Shown: positions 9,041-20,552, numbered from the stretch's first letter. The stretch: DNA of 64,000 nucleotides from Blastochloris sulfoviridis (GCF_008630065.1 NZ_VWPL01000014.1:1-64000); one strand, 5' to 3'. Made by a program: numbers and translations. Notes: generated by a model from the letters alone, not told the origin.

Positions 9041-9056
9041 TGCGGGACGCAACCGA

Positions 9057-9086
9057 CAGGCCGGAGCCGAGACTGGCTCCGGCCTG
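9057..9086 (+). terminator. Stable hairpin after phhB
   Basis: A 12-base perfect stem (CAGGCCGGAGCC and its complement) 16 bases after the phhB stop. There is no T run on the plus strand, so it may be an RNA 3'-end stabiliser or a weak terminator rather than a classic intrinsic one. Confidence 0.45.
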
Positions 9087-9110
9087 CAGTGCATTGGGTG
9101 CGTCGCAGCC

Positions 9111-9635
9111 TCAGCGCGGCATGCTGCCAGATCCGGACGGGCTCACCAGCCAGCCGGTGGTGGCCGGGCGCTGGACCCGGAAGTCGGGCGCGCTCTTGAG
9201 CTGGTCCTTGGTGGCGTTCAGCGTGATGCGGTTGCGGGCGTTCCAGCCGGTGCCGCTCGGCCGGATGCCGCTCGATCCGGAGACTTCGGAGACCTGGAGC
9301 GCCGTCAGCGGCACCGCGACGTTCTTCTCGCCGACGCCGAGAAAGCCGCCGACGCCGAACACCACGGCCTGGATCTGACCGGACGTGTCGACCACGACAT
9401 CCTTGATGTCGCCGATCGTGGCGCCGTCCGCGCCATAGATGTTGGCCTCCATCAGCTCGGAGGCCATCAGTTGGCCGGTTTGCGGCATCTGGTGGAAGGT
9501 GAGCGGCCCGGGCCGGCTGTGGCTGGCGCCGGGGGCCAAAGGAGACATCGAGGGTGACATCGACGATTGGGCAAGTGCAGGACCGGTGGCGAGCGCAAGG
9601 GCGGCCACGGCGGCCGCGAAGAGCTTGTTCGTCAT
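9111..9635 (-). CDS. Secreted PRC-barrel domain protein
   Basis: A 174-residue exported protein. A signal peptide spans residues 1-22 (MTNKLFAAAVAALALATGP onward, cleavage after ALAQ). A Ser/Met/Pro-rich linker follows, then a PRC-barrel domain from about residue 55 to 110 (ASELMEANIYGADGATIGD, then IKDVVVDTSGQIQAVVFGVG, then VAVPLTAL). Proteins of this kind are frequent in Hyphomicrobiales and are of unknown role, with stress-related expression in some. The ATG at 9635 has an AGGAGA site at the right distance, so the longer frame is not used. Confidence 0.85.
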   Translation of the reverse strand: MTNKLFAAAVAALALATGPALAQSSMSPSMSPLAPGASHSRPGPLTFHQMPQTGQLMASELMEANIYGADGATIGDIKDVVVDTSGQIQAVVFGVGGFLGVGEKNVAVPLTALQVSEVSGSSGIRPSGTGWNARNRITLNATKDQLKSAPDFRVQRPATTGWLVSPSGSGSMPR

Positions 9636-9968
9636 CTGGTTCTCCTGGGGGTTGAGGTGGACCGCGCAGTTGCGCGTGCCCATCGACGCCCCCCCAACGT
9701 CCCCCGCCGGGGATGGTTCCGGCTTCGACAAGCTCGGCCGCGCCGCCGGCCGGCGAACCGCGGGGCCGGAGCATCGCGGCCGGCGCGGTCGAGGCCGCGC
9801 CGGAAGAGTCTGGTGCCAAACCCGATTTTCCGGGCACGGATGGTGCGGCCGGCTGGGCCGATCCGTCGCGATACGTATAAAACCCTAACTTACATCCGGC
9901 TGGCCAAAGCTCCAGATGAGGCCCTCCGGATGAGGTTCGGCACCCGAGCCTCGAACAAGGCGGCAGCA

Positions 9969-10397
9969 ATGGCGGATCTGGACTCGATCTCCCTGCCCTG
10001 GGCTGCGCGTCAGGCGCCCTCGCTCGACGAGATGACGGCGATGGCGGAAGCCGCGTTCGCCCGCCTGCCGGCCGCCTTCCGCGCATTGTGCGAGGGGCTG
10101 GTGATCCAGGTCGCCGAGTTCCCGACCGACGAGGTGCTGGACGAAATGGAGCTTGAGAGCCCGTTCGACCTGCTCGGCCTGTTCCAGGGCCTGGGCCTCG
10201 CCCAGGACGAGGCGGTGGCCCCGACCGGCCGGCTGCCCAACATGATCTGGCTCTACCGGCGGCCGATCCTCGACTACTGGGCCGAGCACGAGGAGCCGCT
10301 GGGCAGCATCGTCACCCATGTGCTGGTGCACGAGATCGGCCACCATGTCGGGCTGTCGGACGCCGACATGGCCGCGATCGAGCGCGACGCGAGGTGA
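9969..10397 (+). CDS. Zincin-like metallopeptidase family protein (PF06262 type)
   Basis: A 142-residue protein of the small zincin-like metallopeptidase family. Its C-terminal part carries LVHEIGHHVGLSD, containing HExxH and a further His/Asp, the expected zinc ligands. The FPTDEVLDEMELESPFDLLGLFQG stretch in the middle is typical of the family. No protease activity is established for most members. The ATG at 9969 was chosen; an alternative ATG at 9930 adds 13 residues. It is divergent from the PRC-barrel gene. Confidence 0.85.
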   Translation: MADLDSISLPWAARQAPSLDEMTAMAEAAFARLPAAFRALCEGLVIQVAEFPTDEVLDEMELESPFDLLGLFQGLGLAQDEAVAPTGRLPNMIWLYRRPILDYWAEHEEPLGSIVTHVLVHEIGHHVGLSDADMAAIERDAR

Positions 10398-10540
10398 CCG
10401 GCGGCCGTCCCCGAGTGCCGGGAGACCCAGGTAAGTCGGGAAACCCTGGAATGCCTTGAAACGGCACCCCCGTTCTGGCAAACCGCCGGCACGATCTTCG
10501 GCCCCATGGCCGGAACAACCGACGTGGCTCGGAGGGTTCG

Positions 10541-11146
10541 ATGGACAGGTTCACGGTGCTCACGGGCGTCGCCGCGCCGCTCAGGGTGGTCAATGTCGAT
10601 ACCGACATGATCATCCCCAAGCAGTTCCTGAAGACCATCAAGCGCACCGGCCTCGGCAAGGGCCTGTTCTCGGAGGCGCGCTATCGCGACGACGGCAGCG
10701 ACAACCCGGACTTCGTGCTCAACCAGCCGGCCTATCGCAATGCCAGGATTCTGGTGGCCGGCGACAATTTCGGCTGCGGCTCCAGCCGCGAGCACGCACC
10801 CTGGGCGCTGCTCGACTTCGGCATCCGCTGCATCATCTCGACGAGCTTCGCCGACATCTTCTACAACAACTGCTTCAAGAACGGCATTCTGCCGATCAAG
10901 GTGAGCCCCGAGGAGCTGGAGAAGCTGTTCGACGACGCCGAGCGCGGCGCCAATGCGACGCTCACCATCGACCTGGAGAAGCAGGAAATCCGCGGGCCGG
11001 ACGGCGGCGTCATCGCCTTCGACATCGACCCGTTCCGCAAGCACTGCCTGCTCAACGGCCTCGACGACATCGGCCTGACCATGGTCAAGGCCGACCGCAT
11101 CGAGAAATTCGAGACGGACACCGCCGCCAGCCGCCCCTGGCTGTGA
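10541..11146 (+). CDS. leuD: 3-isopropylmalate dehydratase small subunit
   Basis: A 201-residue swivel subunit of isopropylmalate isomerase (leucine synthesis), which works with the iron-sulfur subunit LeuC. Key segments are [15 protein letters not shown] at about residues 18-32, the substrate loop [16 protein letters not shown] near 75-90, and [17 protein letters not shown]. Length matches the family. A GGAGG site lies six bases before the ATG. leuC and leuB are not next to it, a common split arrangement in this group of bacteria. Confidence 0.96.
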   Translation: MDRFTVLTGVAAPLRVVNVDTDMIIPKQFLKTIKRTGLGKGLFSEARYRDDGSDNPDFVLNQPAYRNARILVAGDNFGCGSSREHAPWALLDFGIRCIISTSFADIFYNNCFKNGILPIKVSPEELEKLFDDAERGANATLTIDLEKQEIRGPDGGVIAFDIDPFRKHCLLNGLDDIGLTMVKADRIEKFETDTAASRPWL

Positions 11147-11165
11147 CGGCCCGATCACCCTGATT

Positions 11166-11277
11166 GTCATCCCGGGCAAGCGGCGAAGCCGCGCGACCCG
11201 GGATCGTCCTCGGGATTGACGCCTACCCGGCAAACGGTCCCGGGTCTCGCTCCCGCTCGCCCGGGACGACGACTTTG
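11166..11277. repeat. Dispersed intergenic palindrome, family 3
   Basis: An imperfect inverted repeat based on GTCATCCCGGGCAAGC and its complement GCTCGCCCGGGACGAC, with an internal GAAGCCGCG hairpin. A related element is at 56325-56463. It lies between leuD and the DUF429 gene and may act as a transcript end. Confidence 0.7.
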
Positions 11278-11293
11278 GCCAACGGAGCGGCCG

Positions 11294-12058
11294 ATGGACG
11301 AGGTCTGGCTCGCCGGCGTCGATGGCTGTCCGGGCGGCTGGATCGCCGCCTTCGTGCGGCCTGAGGGCAACGCGGTGCGGCTCCGGACGGTCGGCACCTT
11401 CGCCGAGGTGATCGCGGCCCCCGAGCGGCCGGCCATCATCGCCGTCGATATTCCGATCGGCCTGCCCGAACGCGGCGGCCGTGGCGGCCGGGCCGCCGAG
11501 AACGCCGTGCGGCCGCTCTTGGGCGCGCGCCAATCCTCGGTGTTCGCCATGCCCTCGCGCGCCGCCGTCTATGCCGAGACGGCGTGGCCGCTCGCGGCGG
11601 CCGACCTTGCCGCCGCCCACCGCCGCGCCTCGGCGGTGGCGCGGGCCACCTCCGACCCGCCGCGCGGCGTCGCCATCCAGGCCTTCTGCGTGTTTGCCAA
11701 GGTCCGCGAACTCGACGCGCTGCTGCACGCCGACCCGGCCTTGGCGCGCCGGGTGTTCGAGACTCATCCCGAAGTGGCGTTCTGGCGGCTGAACGGCGCG
11801 GCGGCGCTCAGCGAACCCAAGAAGGTGAAGGGCCGTCCCTACGGTCCGGGCCTCGACCTGCGCCGCCGGCTGCTCGCCGCGGGCGGCCTGCCGGCCGAGG
11901 CGATGGCGGAGCCGCCGCCCGGTGCCGGCGCCGACGATCTGCTCGACGCGCTGGCCTGCGCGCTCACCGCCCGCCGCCTGCGGGCCGGGCTGGCGGAGCC
12001 CTTCCCCGATCCGCCCGAGCGCGACGCCTTCGGCCTGCCGATGGCGATCTGGGCGTGA
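11294..12058 (+). CDS. DUF429 family predicted RNase H-fold nuclease
   Basis: A 254-residue member of the DUF429 family, predicted to have an RNase H-like fold. Features seen are the opening strand LAGVDGCPGGWIAAF with a candidate acidic residue at about residue 10, IAVDIPIGLPERG near 58, and FETHPEVAFWRLNG near 160. The C-terminal acidic cluster AGADDLLDALACALTARRL is also present. The family is poorly characterised, so nuclease activity is inferred. The start at 11294 lies right before the first conserved strand. It converges with xth. Confidence 0.8.
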   Translation: MDEVWLAGVDGCPGGWIAAFVRPEGNAVRLRTVGTFAEVIAAPERPAIIAVDIPIGLPERGGRGGRAAENAVRPLLGARQSSVFAMPSRAAVYAETAWPLAAADLAAAHRRASAVARATSDPPRGVAIQAFCVFAKVRELDALLHADPALARRVFETHPEVAFWRLNGAAALSEPKKVKGRPYGPGLDLRRRLLAAGGLPAEAMAEPPPGAGADDLLDALACALTARRLRAGLAEPFPDPPERDAFGLPMAIWA

Positions 12059-12103
12059 TCCCGCTCAAGACCAGCAAATCGCGGAAACGACGGCTCGCAG
12101 AGA

Positions 12104-12922
12104 CTACAGATCGAACGTCGCCAGCACCGGCACGTGGTCCGACGGCCGCGGCCAGCTTCGCGCCTCGGTGAGCACCGACATCGCCACGAAGCCCGGCGCC
12201 AGCGGCGCGCTCGCCCACACATGGTCGAGCCGGCGGCCGCGGTTGGACACCGTCCAGTCGGCGGCGCGGTAGCTCCACCACGTATAGAGCTTCTCGTCCG
12301 CCGGCACCTGGCGGCGCATGACGTCGACCCAGCCGCCCGCCGCCTGCCAGGCGGTGAGCTTGTCGACCTCGACCGGGGTGTGGCTGACCACGTTGAGAAG
12401 CTGCTTGTGGCTCCACACGTCATGCTCCAGCGGCGCGACGTTGAGGTCGCCGACCAGGATGGCCCGCCCGCTGCGGCCTTGCGCCGCGAGCCGGTCGCAC
12501 GCCGCAAGCTCGTCGAGGAAATCGAGCTTGTGGGCGAATTTGGGATTCGCGTCCGGGTCGGGCTCGTCGCCGCCGGCCGGAATGTAGAAGCCGTGCAGCT
12601 CGACCGGCGAATCGAGGCCCGCCGCCGCGCCGAGCGTCACCGCGACGTGGCGGCAGTCGTTCTTGTTGCAGAACGCCCGGCGCTCAATGCTCTCGAACGG
12701 CAGCTTCGACAGCATCGCCACGCCGTGCCAGCCCTTCTGGCCGTTCAGCGCGGCGTGCGGATAGCCCATCTCGGCGATCGCCCGCAGCGGGAACTTGTCG
12801 TCCGGGCACTTGGTCTCCTGCAGGCAGACGATGTCCGGAGCCTGCTCGGCGACGAGCCGGCCCAGGAGATCGAGGCGCAGGCGGACGGAGTTGATGTTCC
12901 AGGTGGCAACGCAAAGACGCAT
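12104..12922 (-). CDS. xth: Exodeoxyribonuclease III / AP endonuclease
   Basis: A 272-residue Xth-family nuclease that cuts abasic sites and trims 3' ends in base excision repair. The family signatures are seen in order: TWNINSVRLRL near residue 7, VCLQETKCPDDKFP with the metal-binding Glu, and VELHGFYIPAGGDEPD. GDLNVAPLEHDVW near residue 150 and RRLDHVWAS follow, ending in SDHVPVLATFDL with the catalytic Asp-His pair. Length is normal. Confidence 0.95.
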   Translation of the reverse strand: MRLCVATWNINSVRLRLDLLGRLVAEQAPDIVCLQETKCPDDKFPLRAIAEMGYPHAALNGQKGWHGVAMLSKLPFESIERRAFCNKNDCRHVAVTLGAAAGLDSPVELHGFYIPAGGDEPDPDANPKFAHKLDFLDELAACDRLAAQGRSGRAILVGDLNVAPLEHDVWSHKQLLNVVSHTPVEVDKLTAWQAAGGWVDVMRRQVPADEKLYTWWSYRAADWTVSNRGRRLDHVWASAPLAPGFVAMSVLTEARSWPRPSDHVPVLATFDL

Positions 12923-13161
12923 GACGGCTCACGCGGGCGGAAGCGCAAACGGCTGCCGCGGCATTGCCTGCCGACCGCAGCACATCGATTCGGCAGGGAC
13001 GGGGGACGGCTGGCCTTGGGACGGCGAAACCGGCTGGCCGGGGCTTCCGGCATCGCGCAACCTCGTTGCCGTCGGCGGGCGGGGCGCGAAAGGGTCTAGC
13101 CCAGGGCAATGCGGCTGTCATGCGCAATCGGGCTGACCGCAGCGCCCGGGGCGGAGCCCGC

Positions 13162-13218
13162 AAGACCTGACCTCAAGACCAAGACCTGATCTCAAGACCA
13201 AGGCCAGCCCTCAAGACC
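13162..13218. repeat. Three tandem 19-base repeats
   Basis: Three adjacent 19-base units built on AAGACCTGACCTCAAGACC. The second unit has one change and the third five. They lie in the 548-base non-coding region between xth and lolA. No function is apparent. Confidence 0.85.
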
Positions 13219-13269
13219 TGGAGCGGTCGCAAGATCGAACGGAGATCAGGATCGAGGGGGGCAAAATTA

Positions 13270-13304
13270 AAATGCGCCCGGTCTCGGGGAAGACCGGGCG
13301 CATT
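13270..13304 (-). terminator. Intrinsic terminator of lolA
   Basis: A perfect 14-base stem (ATGCGCCCGGTCT plus flanking A/T) around a 6-base loop. On the minus strand it is followed by TTTTAATTTT. It lies 167 bases beyond the lolA stop. On the plus strand only a weak T run follows. The rest of 12923-13470 holds the tandem repeats and no gene. Confidence 0.8.
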
Positions 13305-13470
13305 TGCTTGGGGCACGCATCGGGAGGGCACCGACGTGGCCGCTGCTGGTGCGTCGGAGGTTCGCACCGCTCGGCGTTGGCCTGTTCACAAGATGGCATA
13401 TCCCACGGCGCAAACAAGTGCGGACTCAGCAAAGCCGCGCGTTTCGGAGCGCGACATTCGGCCGCGTCCC

Positions 13471-14250
13471 CTACTGGAGTACGCGCTCATAGTTGATGCG
13501 GAATAGATCAGCGCTCGGACGTTTGGTTGTGTCGACGTTGTAGATCGCGACTGTGGTGTCAAATCCCTGGGGATCGGTCACGGTCCACTGCTTCAGTTGG
13601 TAGTCCTGAGCGCCGAACATCAGCATCAACCGGTGCGTACCTGCGACCGGATGACGCTCTTCCAGCACCACCGACACGAACAGGTCGTCCTTCTGGACGG
13701 CGATCACCGGCGCATCGCGCAACAGGTCGATCTTCTCGGCGAGCAGGAAGCGCAGCGGCGTCTGCGACAGCGGCGTGATTTCCTGGGTCGCCAGCTTGCG
13801 GTCGCGCACGGCGATGGAGCCGCCGTCGGAGATGAATTCGATCGGGCTCGGCGGCGCGTAGTCGAACCGCACCTTGCCGGGCTTCTGGAGATAGAAATGG
13901 CCCTGGGTGCGCGAGCCGTCCGGCGCCACCTGGACGAATTCGCCGGAGGCGACGGTAAGCGCGTTGAAGACGCCGTTGATCCTCTGCACCAGATCGCGCG
14001 TCGGCGGGTCCAGCGCGGCGATCGATCCCTTGGCCGGGCCGGGCGAGCGCACCGGGACCGGAATCACCGCCCCGCTGCCGGTGGCCGGCACGACGGCGGG
14101 AATGGCCTCGGCGCCGGGCAGCTGGACCGGGCTGACGGCCATCGGCGGAGCGGGCGGCTGCCCGCCGGCCGGCGCCGAAGGCTCGGCCAGTGCGGGCAGA
14201 GCCATCGCCACCACGCCGACCGCCGCCGCAACGACAAGCCCGTAACGCAT
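13471..14250 (-). CDS. lolA: Outer-membrane lipoprotein carrier protein LolA
   Basis: A 259-residue periplasmic LolA-family carrier that ferries lipoproteins to the outer membrane. A signal peptide occupies about residues 1-24 (MRYGLVVAAAVGVVAMALPALA). It is followed by a Pro/Ala-rich linker of about 60 residues not found in the E. coli protein. The LolA domain begins near LVQRINGVFNALTVASGEFVQ and includes GHFYLQKPGKVRFDYAPPSPIEFISDGGS. The long linker is common in Hyphomicrobiales. The ATG at 14250 has a GGAGG site at good spacing. It follows ftsK by 174 bases on the same strand, a linkage often seen in alphaproteobacteria. Confidence 0.9.
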   Translation of the reverse strand: MRYGLVVAAAVGVVAMALPALAEPSAPAGGQPPAPPMAVSPVQLPGAEAIPAVVPATGSGAVIPVPVRSPGPAKGSIAALDPPTRDLVQRINGVFNALTVASGEFVQVAPDGSRTQGHFYLQKPGKVRFDYAPPSPIEFISDGGSIAVRDRKLATQEITPLSQTPLRFLLAEKIDLLRDAPVIAVQKDDLFVSVVLEERHPVAGTHRLMLMFGAQDYQLKQWTVTDPQGFDTTVAIYNVDTTKRPSADLFRINYERVLQ

Positions 14251-14424
14251 CGCAAATCCTCCGAAGGGAAAAACACGTGTCCTGCTAATACCCGGCCATG
14301 GCGAGAATGCGGCCCCTGGCCGCGGCCGAACCGAGCCCACAGGGCGCGGACGAGACGGTCACGGCAGCGCAATCCGCGAGCGGCCGCACCTCTCCCGGAG
14401 CGCACGACTCACGCGCCGCACGAC

Positions 14425-16890
14425 TCAATAGCCGCTGTCGTTGTCGGCTTCGATCAGGATCTCGCGCTTGCCGGCATGGTTGGCCGGGCCGACGATGCCG
14501 TCCTTCTCCATCCGCTCCATCAGCGAGGCGGCGCGATTGTAGCCGATCTGCAGCCGGCGCTGGATGTAGGAGGTCGAGGCCTTGCGGTCGCGCACCACCA
14601 CCTCCACCGCCTGGGAATAGAGGTCGCCGCCGCCTTCGCCGCCCATCGCGGTCTTGTCGAACACCGCGCCGTCCTCGCTTTCCTCGTCGTCCTGGGCGGT
14701 GACGGCGTCGAGATAGTCCGGCGCGCCTTGCGCCTTGAGGTGGGCGACGACGCGCTCGACCTCGGCGTCGGAGACGAAGGGGCCGTGGACGCGCGAGATG
14801 CGCCCGCCGCCGGCCATGTACAGCATGTCGCCCTGGCCGAGCAGCTGCTCGGCGCCCTGCTCGCCGAGGATGGTGCGGCTGTCGATTTTCGAGGTGACCT
14901 GGAAGGAGATGCGGGTCGGGAAGTTGGCCTTGATGGTGCCGGTGATGACGTCGACCGAGGGGCGCTGGGTGGCCATCACCAGATGGATGCCGGCGGCGCG
15001 AGCCATCTGGGCGAGGCGCTGGATCGCGCCTTCGATGTCCTTGCCGGCCACCAGCATCAGGTCGGCCATCTCGTCGACGATGACCACGATGAACGGCAGC
15101 GGCCCGCAATCCATCTCCTCGCGCTCATAGATGGCTTCGCCGGTCTCCTTGTCGAAGCCGGTCTGCACCGTGCGCACGATGCACTGGCCCTTGGCGGCAG
15201 CCTCGGCGACGCGGGCGTTGAAGCCGTCGATGTTGCGCACGCCGAGCTTGGACATCTTCTTGTAGCGGTCCTCCATCTCGCGGACCGCCCATTTCAGCGC
15301 CACCACCGCCTTCTTGGGATCGGTGACCACCGGCGTCAGCAGATGCGGGATGCCGTCATAGACCGACAGTTCCAGCATCTTCGGATCGACCATGATCAGC
15401 CGGCATTCCTTGGGCGGATGCCGGTAGAGCAGGCTGAGAATCATGGTGTTGATCGCCACCGACTTGCCCGAGCCGGTGGTGCCGGCGATCAGAAGATGCG
15501 GCATGCGGGCGAGATCGACCACCACCGGCTCGCCGCCGATGGTCTTGCCCAGGCACAGCGGCAGGCGGTCCTTGGTCTCGGCGAAGGAGGGCGAGGCCAG
15601 AAGCTCGCGCAGCAGCACCTTCTCGCGCTTGGGATTGGGCAGCTCGATGCCGATCACGTTGCGGCCGGGCACCACCGCGACGCGGGCGGAGATCGCGCTC
15701 ATCGAGCGGGCGATGTCCTCGGCGAGACCGATGACGCGGCTCGACTTGATGCCGGGCGCCGGCTCCAGCTCGTAGAGCGTCACCACCGGACCGGGATGGG
15801 CGCCGATGATGCCGCCGCGCACGCCGAAATCGTCGAGCACGCCTTCGAGCAGGCGCGAGGTCTCCTGCAGCGCGCCCTGGCTCAGCGCCGGCTGGCCGGA
15901 GCCCTTGGGCGCGGCGAGCAGACCGACCGCCGGCAGCTCGAATTTCGCCTCGGGTTCGAGCGCCGGCTGCGCCTCCGCCGCCGCGCGGGCGCGGCTGGTC
16001 TTGATGCCGCGCGCCGGCCCGCGGGTCGGCGGCAGCACCTCGGGCGAGCGCGCCGGCGCCGGGGCGGCGGCGGCGGCCGGCTCGCCGTCGTCGGCCCACA
16101 CCGGCGGGCGCGGCGGCTCCGGCTCGCGCCGCTCGTCGGCCGGCGGCAGCCACGGCGCGGGCCGGAGCGCGGGCGGCGGTGGGCGGCGGCGCAGCCGGCG
16201 CATCAGCGCCGCCCGGCCGGCATAGAACCAGTGGGCGAGATAGCCGAGCGAAACGGACGCGGTATCACGCTCCTCGACGACGAAACGCGCCTCGGCCGGC
16301 GCGGCGGCATGATCGGCGGTGCGGCCGAAGCCGAGGCCGGAGGCGGCGAGCACGGCGGCGATGGCGGCGATCGACAGGGGCGTGGCCACCACCGGGCGGC
16401 CCGCCGCGTCGAGCGGCCCGGCGATCCAGGCGAACCCGCGCAGCACCGCGTCGCCGACGATGCCGCCGAGGCCCGAGGGCAGCGGCCAGGTGGCCGGCGC
16501 CGGCAGACAGGCCGCCGCGGCCGCCGCCAGCACCGTGCCGGCGAGCCATAGGACAAGCCGCAACCGCTCCCGTGTCGAGGGCCGGCCCGACACCAGCCGC
16601 CAGCCCAGGACCGCGATGGGAATCAGCAAAGCGAGCGCAGCCACCCCGACGAGCTGCATCACCAGGTCGGCGACGACGGCGCCCGGCGTGCCGAGCAGGT
16701 TCCTGGCCGGGCCGCTGGTGGCGTGGTTGATCGACGGATCGTTGACCGACCAGGTCGCCAAAGCGAGGGTCATCGCCAGCACGGCCGACAGGATCGTCAG
16801 GCCGGCGAGCTGCGACGCGAACCGGCGCAGCGCCGGGATCACCTCCTCGGTCAGGAGATCCACAAGCCACCGGCGCCGGATCAACTGCAT
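14425..16890 (-). CDS. ftsK: DNA translocase FtsK
   Basis: An 821-residue FtsK/SpoIIIE translocase that pumps DNA at the division septum and activates dimer resolution. N-terminal membrane helices span residues 1 to about 190. An Ala/Pro/Arg-rich linker follows to about 290, shorter than in E. coli. The motor domain contains GTTGSGKS (Walker A, near residue 469) and [13 protein letters not shown] (Walker B). The C-terminal winged-helix gamma domain is seen in [27 protein letters not shown], which reads KOPS-type DNA sites. The start at 16890 has a GGAGGTG site and was preferred over 16950. A TTAACCAT octamer lies ~90 bases upstream. Confidence 0.95.
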   Translation of the reverse strand: MQLIRRRWLVDLLTEEVIPALRRFASQLAGLTILSAVLAMTLALATWSVNDPSINHATSGPARNLLGTPGAVVADLVMQLVGVAALALLIPIAVLGWRLVSGRPSTRERLRLVLWLAGTVLAAAAAACLPAPATWPLPSGLGGIVGDAVLRGFAWIAGPLDAAGRPVVATPLSIAAIAAVLAASGLGFGRTADHAAAPAEARFVVEERDTASVSLGYLAHWFYAGRAALMRRLRRRPPPPALRPAPWLPPADERREPEPPRPPVWADDGEPAAAAAPAPARSPEVLPPTRGPARGIKTSRARAAAEAQPALEPEAKFELPAVGLLAAPKGSGQPALSQGALQETSRLLEGVLDDFGVRGGIIGAHPGPVVTLYELEPAPGIKSSRVIGLAEDIARSMSAISARVAVVPGRNVIGIELPNPKREKVLLRELLASPSFAETKDRLPLCLGKTIGGEPVVVDLARMPHLLIAGTTGSGKSVAINTMILSLLYRHPPKECRLIMVDPKMLELSVYDGIPHLLTPVVTDPKKAVVALKWAVREMEDRYKKMSKLGVRNIDGFNARVAEAAAKGQCIVRTVQTGFDKETGEAIYEREEMDCGPLPFIVVIVDEMADLMLVAGKDIEGAIQRLAQMARAAGIHLVMATQRPSVDVITGTIKANFPTRISFQVTSKIDSRTILGEQGAEQLLGQGDMLYMAGGGRISRVHGPFVSDAEVERVVAHLKAQGAPDYLDAVTAQDDEESEDGAVFDKTAMGGEGGGDLYSQAVEVVVRDRKASTSYIQRRLQIGYNRAASLMERMEKDGIVGPANHAGKREILIEADNDSGY

Positions 16891-17021
16891 GCCCACCTCC
16901 GTGACGGCCGCACAGCATCGCGCCACGGGAGGCGCGACAGTCCGGATCACGCTAGCGGGCGTGCGGTAAAGACTCGTTTAACCATCGCCGGCCGCCCTCC
17001 GAATGGAAGCCGCCAAACGGA

Positions 17022-17050
17022 AACGGCCCCGGCGCGGGGCCGGGGCCGTT
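17022..17050 (-). terminator. Hairpin terminator downstream of amt
   Basis: A perfect 12-base stem (AACGGCCCCGGC and complement) with a 5-base loop, between amt and ftsK. On the minus strand it is followed by a short T-rich stretch (TTCCGTTT). It is 155 bases past the amt stop, beyond the repeat element. With that repeat it fills the 315-base gap between amt and ftsK. Confidence 0.65.
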
Positions 17051-17085
17051 CCTCTCCGATGCGGCAGGGCCGCGGCGGATTGATC

Positions 17086-17208
17086 ATACGGTTTCCGGCC
17101 TGCAGGGCCGGAGAACCGTATTCCGGTCGCCGGAAATCCAGCTTTTGAGACAGGATTTCCGGCGAGTTTGTTTCCGGGATCCGAAGGGATCATCCGGAAA
17201 CCGCATCA
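17086..17208. repeat. Dispersed palindromic repeat, family 1, copy B
   Basis: A ~123-base copy with ends ATACGGTTTCCGG and CCGGAAACCGCAT, in inverted order relative to copy F. Its right end supplies the TGA stop codon of amt (17206-17208). Confidence 0.85.
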
Positions 17209-18666
17209 CAGATTGTAGGCGCGCTCGCCGTGATCGACGAGGTCGAGGCCCTCGCGCTCCTTGTCGGCGGTGACGCGCAGACCGACGGTCCAGTCGATCA
17301 GCTTGAGCAGGACCAGCGAGCCGAAGCCCGACCAGCCGAGCGACACCAGCACCGCCTTGGTCTGGGCCCAGACCTGGGTGGTCATGTCGTAGGCCGCGGT
17401 CTTGCAGACGCCGTCGGGGTCGCAGGCGGTGTAGTCAACGATGCCGGCGCCGCCGAGGCTGGGGTCGACCAGGATGCCGGTCAGGATGGCGCCGACGATG
17501 CCGCCGATGCAGTGCACGCCGAACACGTCCAGCGCGTCGTCATAGCCCAGCGCGTTCTTCACGCCCGAGCAGAAGATGAAGCAGATCACGCCGGCGATGA
17601 CGCCGAGCACGATCGAGCCCATCGGACCGGCGAAGCCGGCCGCCGGGGTGACGGCGACGAGGCCGGCGACCGCGCCGGTGACGATGCCGAGCAGCGAGGC
17701 CTTACCCTTGACCGCCCACTCGACGAACATCCAGGCCAGCGCCGCCGCCGCGGTGGCGACGAAGGTGTTCATCAGCGCCAGGCCGGCATAGGCGTTCGAT
17801 TCGAGGTTCGAACCGGCGTTGAAGCCGAACCAGCCGACCCACAGCAGCGCGCCGCCGATCATGGTCATCGCCAGCGAGTTCGGGGACATCAGCTCGCGGC
17901 CGTAGCCGATGCGGCGGCCGACCAAGAGGCAGGAGACGAAGCCGGCGATACCGGCGTTGATGTGCACCACGGTGCCGCCAGCGAAGTCGATGGCGCCGAA
18001 CTGGTAGATCAGGCCGGAGTCGGCGAGGACCTCGTCGAGCTTGGCCTGGGCAGCCGCCTTGGCGGTTTCGTCGACGGCGTCATGGACCGCCTGCGCAGCC
18101 GCGGCGACCGCATCCGGGCCGGCCCAGTACCAGACCATGTGGGCGATCGGGAAGTAGATGAAGATCAGCCACAGCGGCACGAACAGTGCCACGGCCGCGA
18201 ACTTCATACGCTCAGCGAAGGCGCCGACGATGAGGGCCACGGTGATGGCGGCGAAGGTCATCTGGAACGCGACATAGACCAGTTCCGGAATCGCCACGCC
18301 GACCGAGAAGGTGCCGGCCAGCGATTCGGTGGTCACGCCCGACAGCAGCACCTTCGAGAACCCGCCGAAGTAGGCGTTGTCGCCGGTGAAGGTCATCGAA
18401 TAGCCGAACAGCGGCCACAGCACGCAGGCGACGCAGACGCAGTAGAAGACCTGCATCAGCACCGACAGCATGTTCTTGGAGCGGACCAGGCCGCCATAGA
18501 ACAGCGCTAGGCCCGGAATGGTCATCAACAGGACGAGGATGGTGGAAATCAGCATCCAGGCGGTATCGCCCTTGTCCACCGTCGGTCCGTCGGCGAGCGC
18601 CGGACCGGCTGTCAGGAGCATCACGGCAAGAGCCGGAAGCGCCCGACGCAGCATGGAGACCGTCAT
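17206..18666 (-). CDS. amt: Ammonium transporter (Amt family)
   Basis: A 486-residue ammonium channel of the inner membrane. A cleavable signal peptide spans about residues 1-25 (MTVSMLRRALPALAVMLL onward). About eleven membrane helices follow, from TAWMLISTILVLLMTIPGLALFYGGLVR. The two pore histidines are found in VVHINAGIAGFVS and GVHCIGGIVGA. A loop of about 30 residues rich in Ala, Lys and Asp (DAVDETAKAAAQAKLDEVLADSG) lies between helices. The start at 18666 has a GGAG site nine bases upstream. It lies 27 bases after glnK in the same operon and is presumably gated by GlnK. Confidence 0.95.
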   Translation of the reverse strand: MTVSMLRRALPALAVMLLTAGPALADGPTVDKGDTAWMLISTILVLLMTIPGLALFYGGLVRSKNMLSVLMQVFYCVCVACVLWPLFGYSMTFTGDNAYFGGFSKVLLSGVTTESLAGTFSVGVAIPELVYVAFQMTFAAITVALIVGAFAERMKFAAVALFVPLWLIFIYFPIAHMVWYWAGPDAVAAAAQAVHDAVDETAKAAAQAKLDEVLADSGLIYQFGAIDFAGGTVVHINAGIAGFVSCLLVGRRIGYGRELMSPNSLAMTMIGGALLWVGWFGFNAGSNLESNAYAGLALMNTFVATAAAALAWMFVEWAVKGKASLLGIVTGAVAGLVAVTPAAGFAGPMGSIVLGVIAGVICFIFCSGVKNALGYDDALDVFGVHCIGGIVGAILTGILVDPSLGGAGIVDYTACDPDGVCKTAAYDMTTQVWAQTKAVLVSLGWSGFGSLVLLKLIDWTVGLRVTADKEREGLDLVDHGERAYNL

Positions 18667-18693
18667 TTCAATCAACTCCTTGCAGGACGAAGC

Positions 18694-20312
<1,619 letters not shown>

Positions 20313-20336
20313 GCCTTCACTCCGGGGGATCGGTGT

Positions 20337-20461
20337 TATCCGGCTTCCGGGCAATCCCTTCGGGAGCCCGGAAGCGGCCTCGCCGAAAAATCCCTGAACA
20401 GGAGGGGGTTTTCGGCAAACAGCATACGGTTCTCCAGCCTTGCGGGACGGAAACCGTATCA
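20337..20461. repeat. Dispersed palindromic repeat, family 1, copy D
   Basis: A ~125-base copy in the divergent region between tesB and the hydroxylase gene, with internal CGCCGAAAAATCCCTGA and GGGGGTTTTCGGC segments and the CCGTATCA right end. Unlike several other copies, neither end here is a stop codon. Confidence 0.8.
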
Positions 20462-20552
20462 TCCGCAACACTGGCGTCAGCATGGCCGGCGAGCAAGCGC
20501 GCAGACGCGGGCCCGCCTTGCGCCGTCCGGGCCGGAGGGCTACGCAGGACGC

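Noticed and set aside
10541-11146. Complete leucine operon
   Set aside because: Only leuD is present; no leuC or leuB is within the window.
13597-16551. Long plus-strand open frame (984 codons) opposite lolA and ftsK
   Set aside because: It is a shadow of the minus-strand genes in high-GC DNA. Its translation is a run of Arg, Gly, His and Ala without domains, while the opposite strand encodes clear FtsK and LolA.
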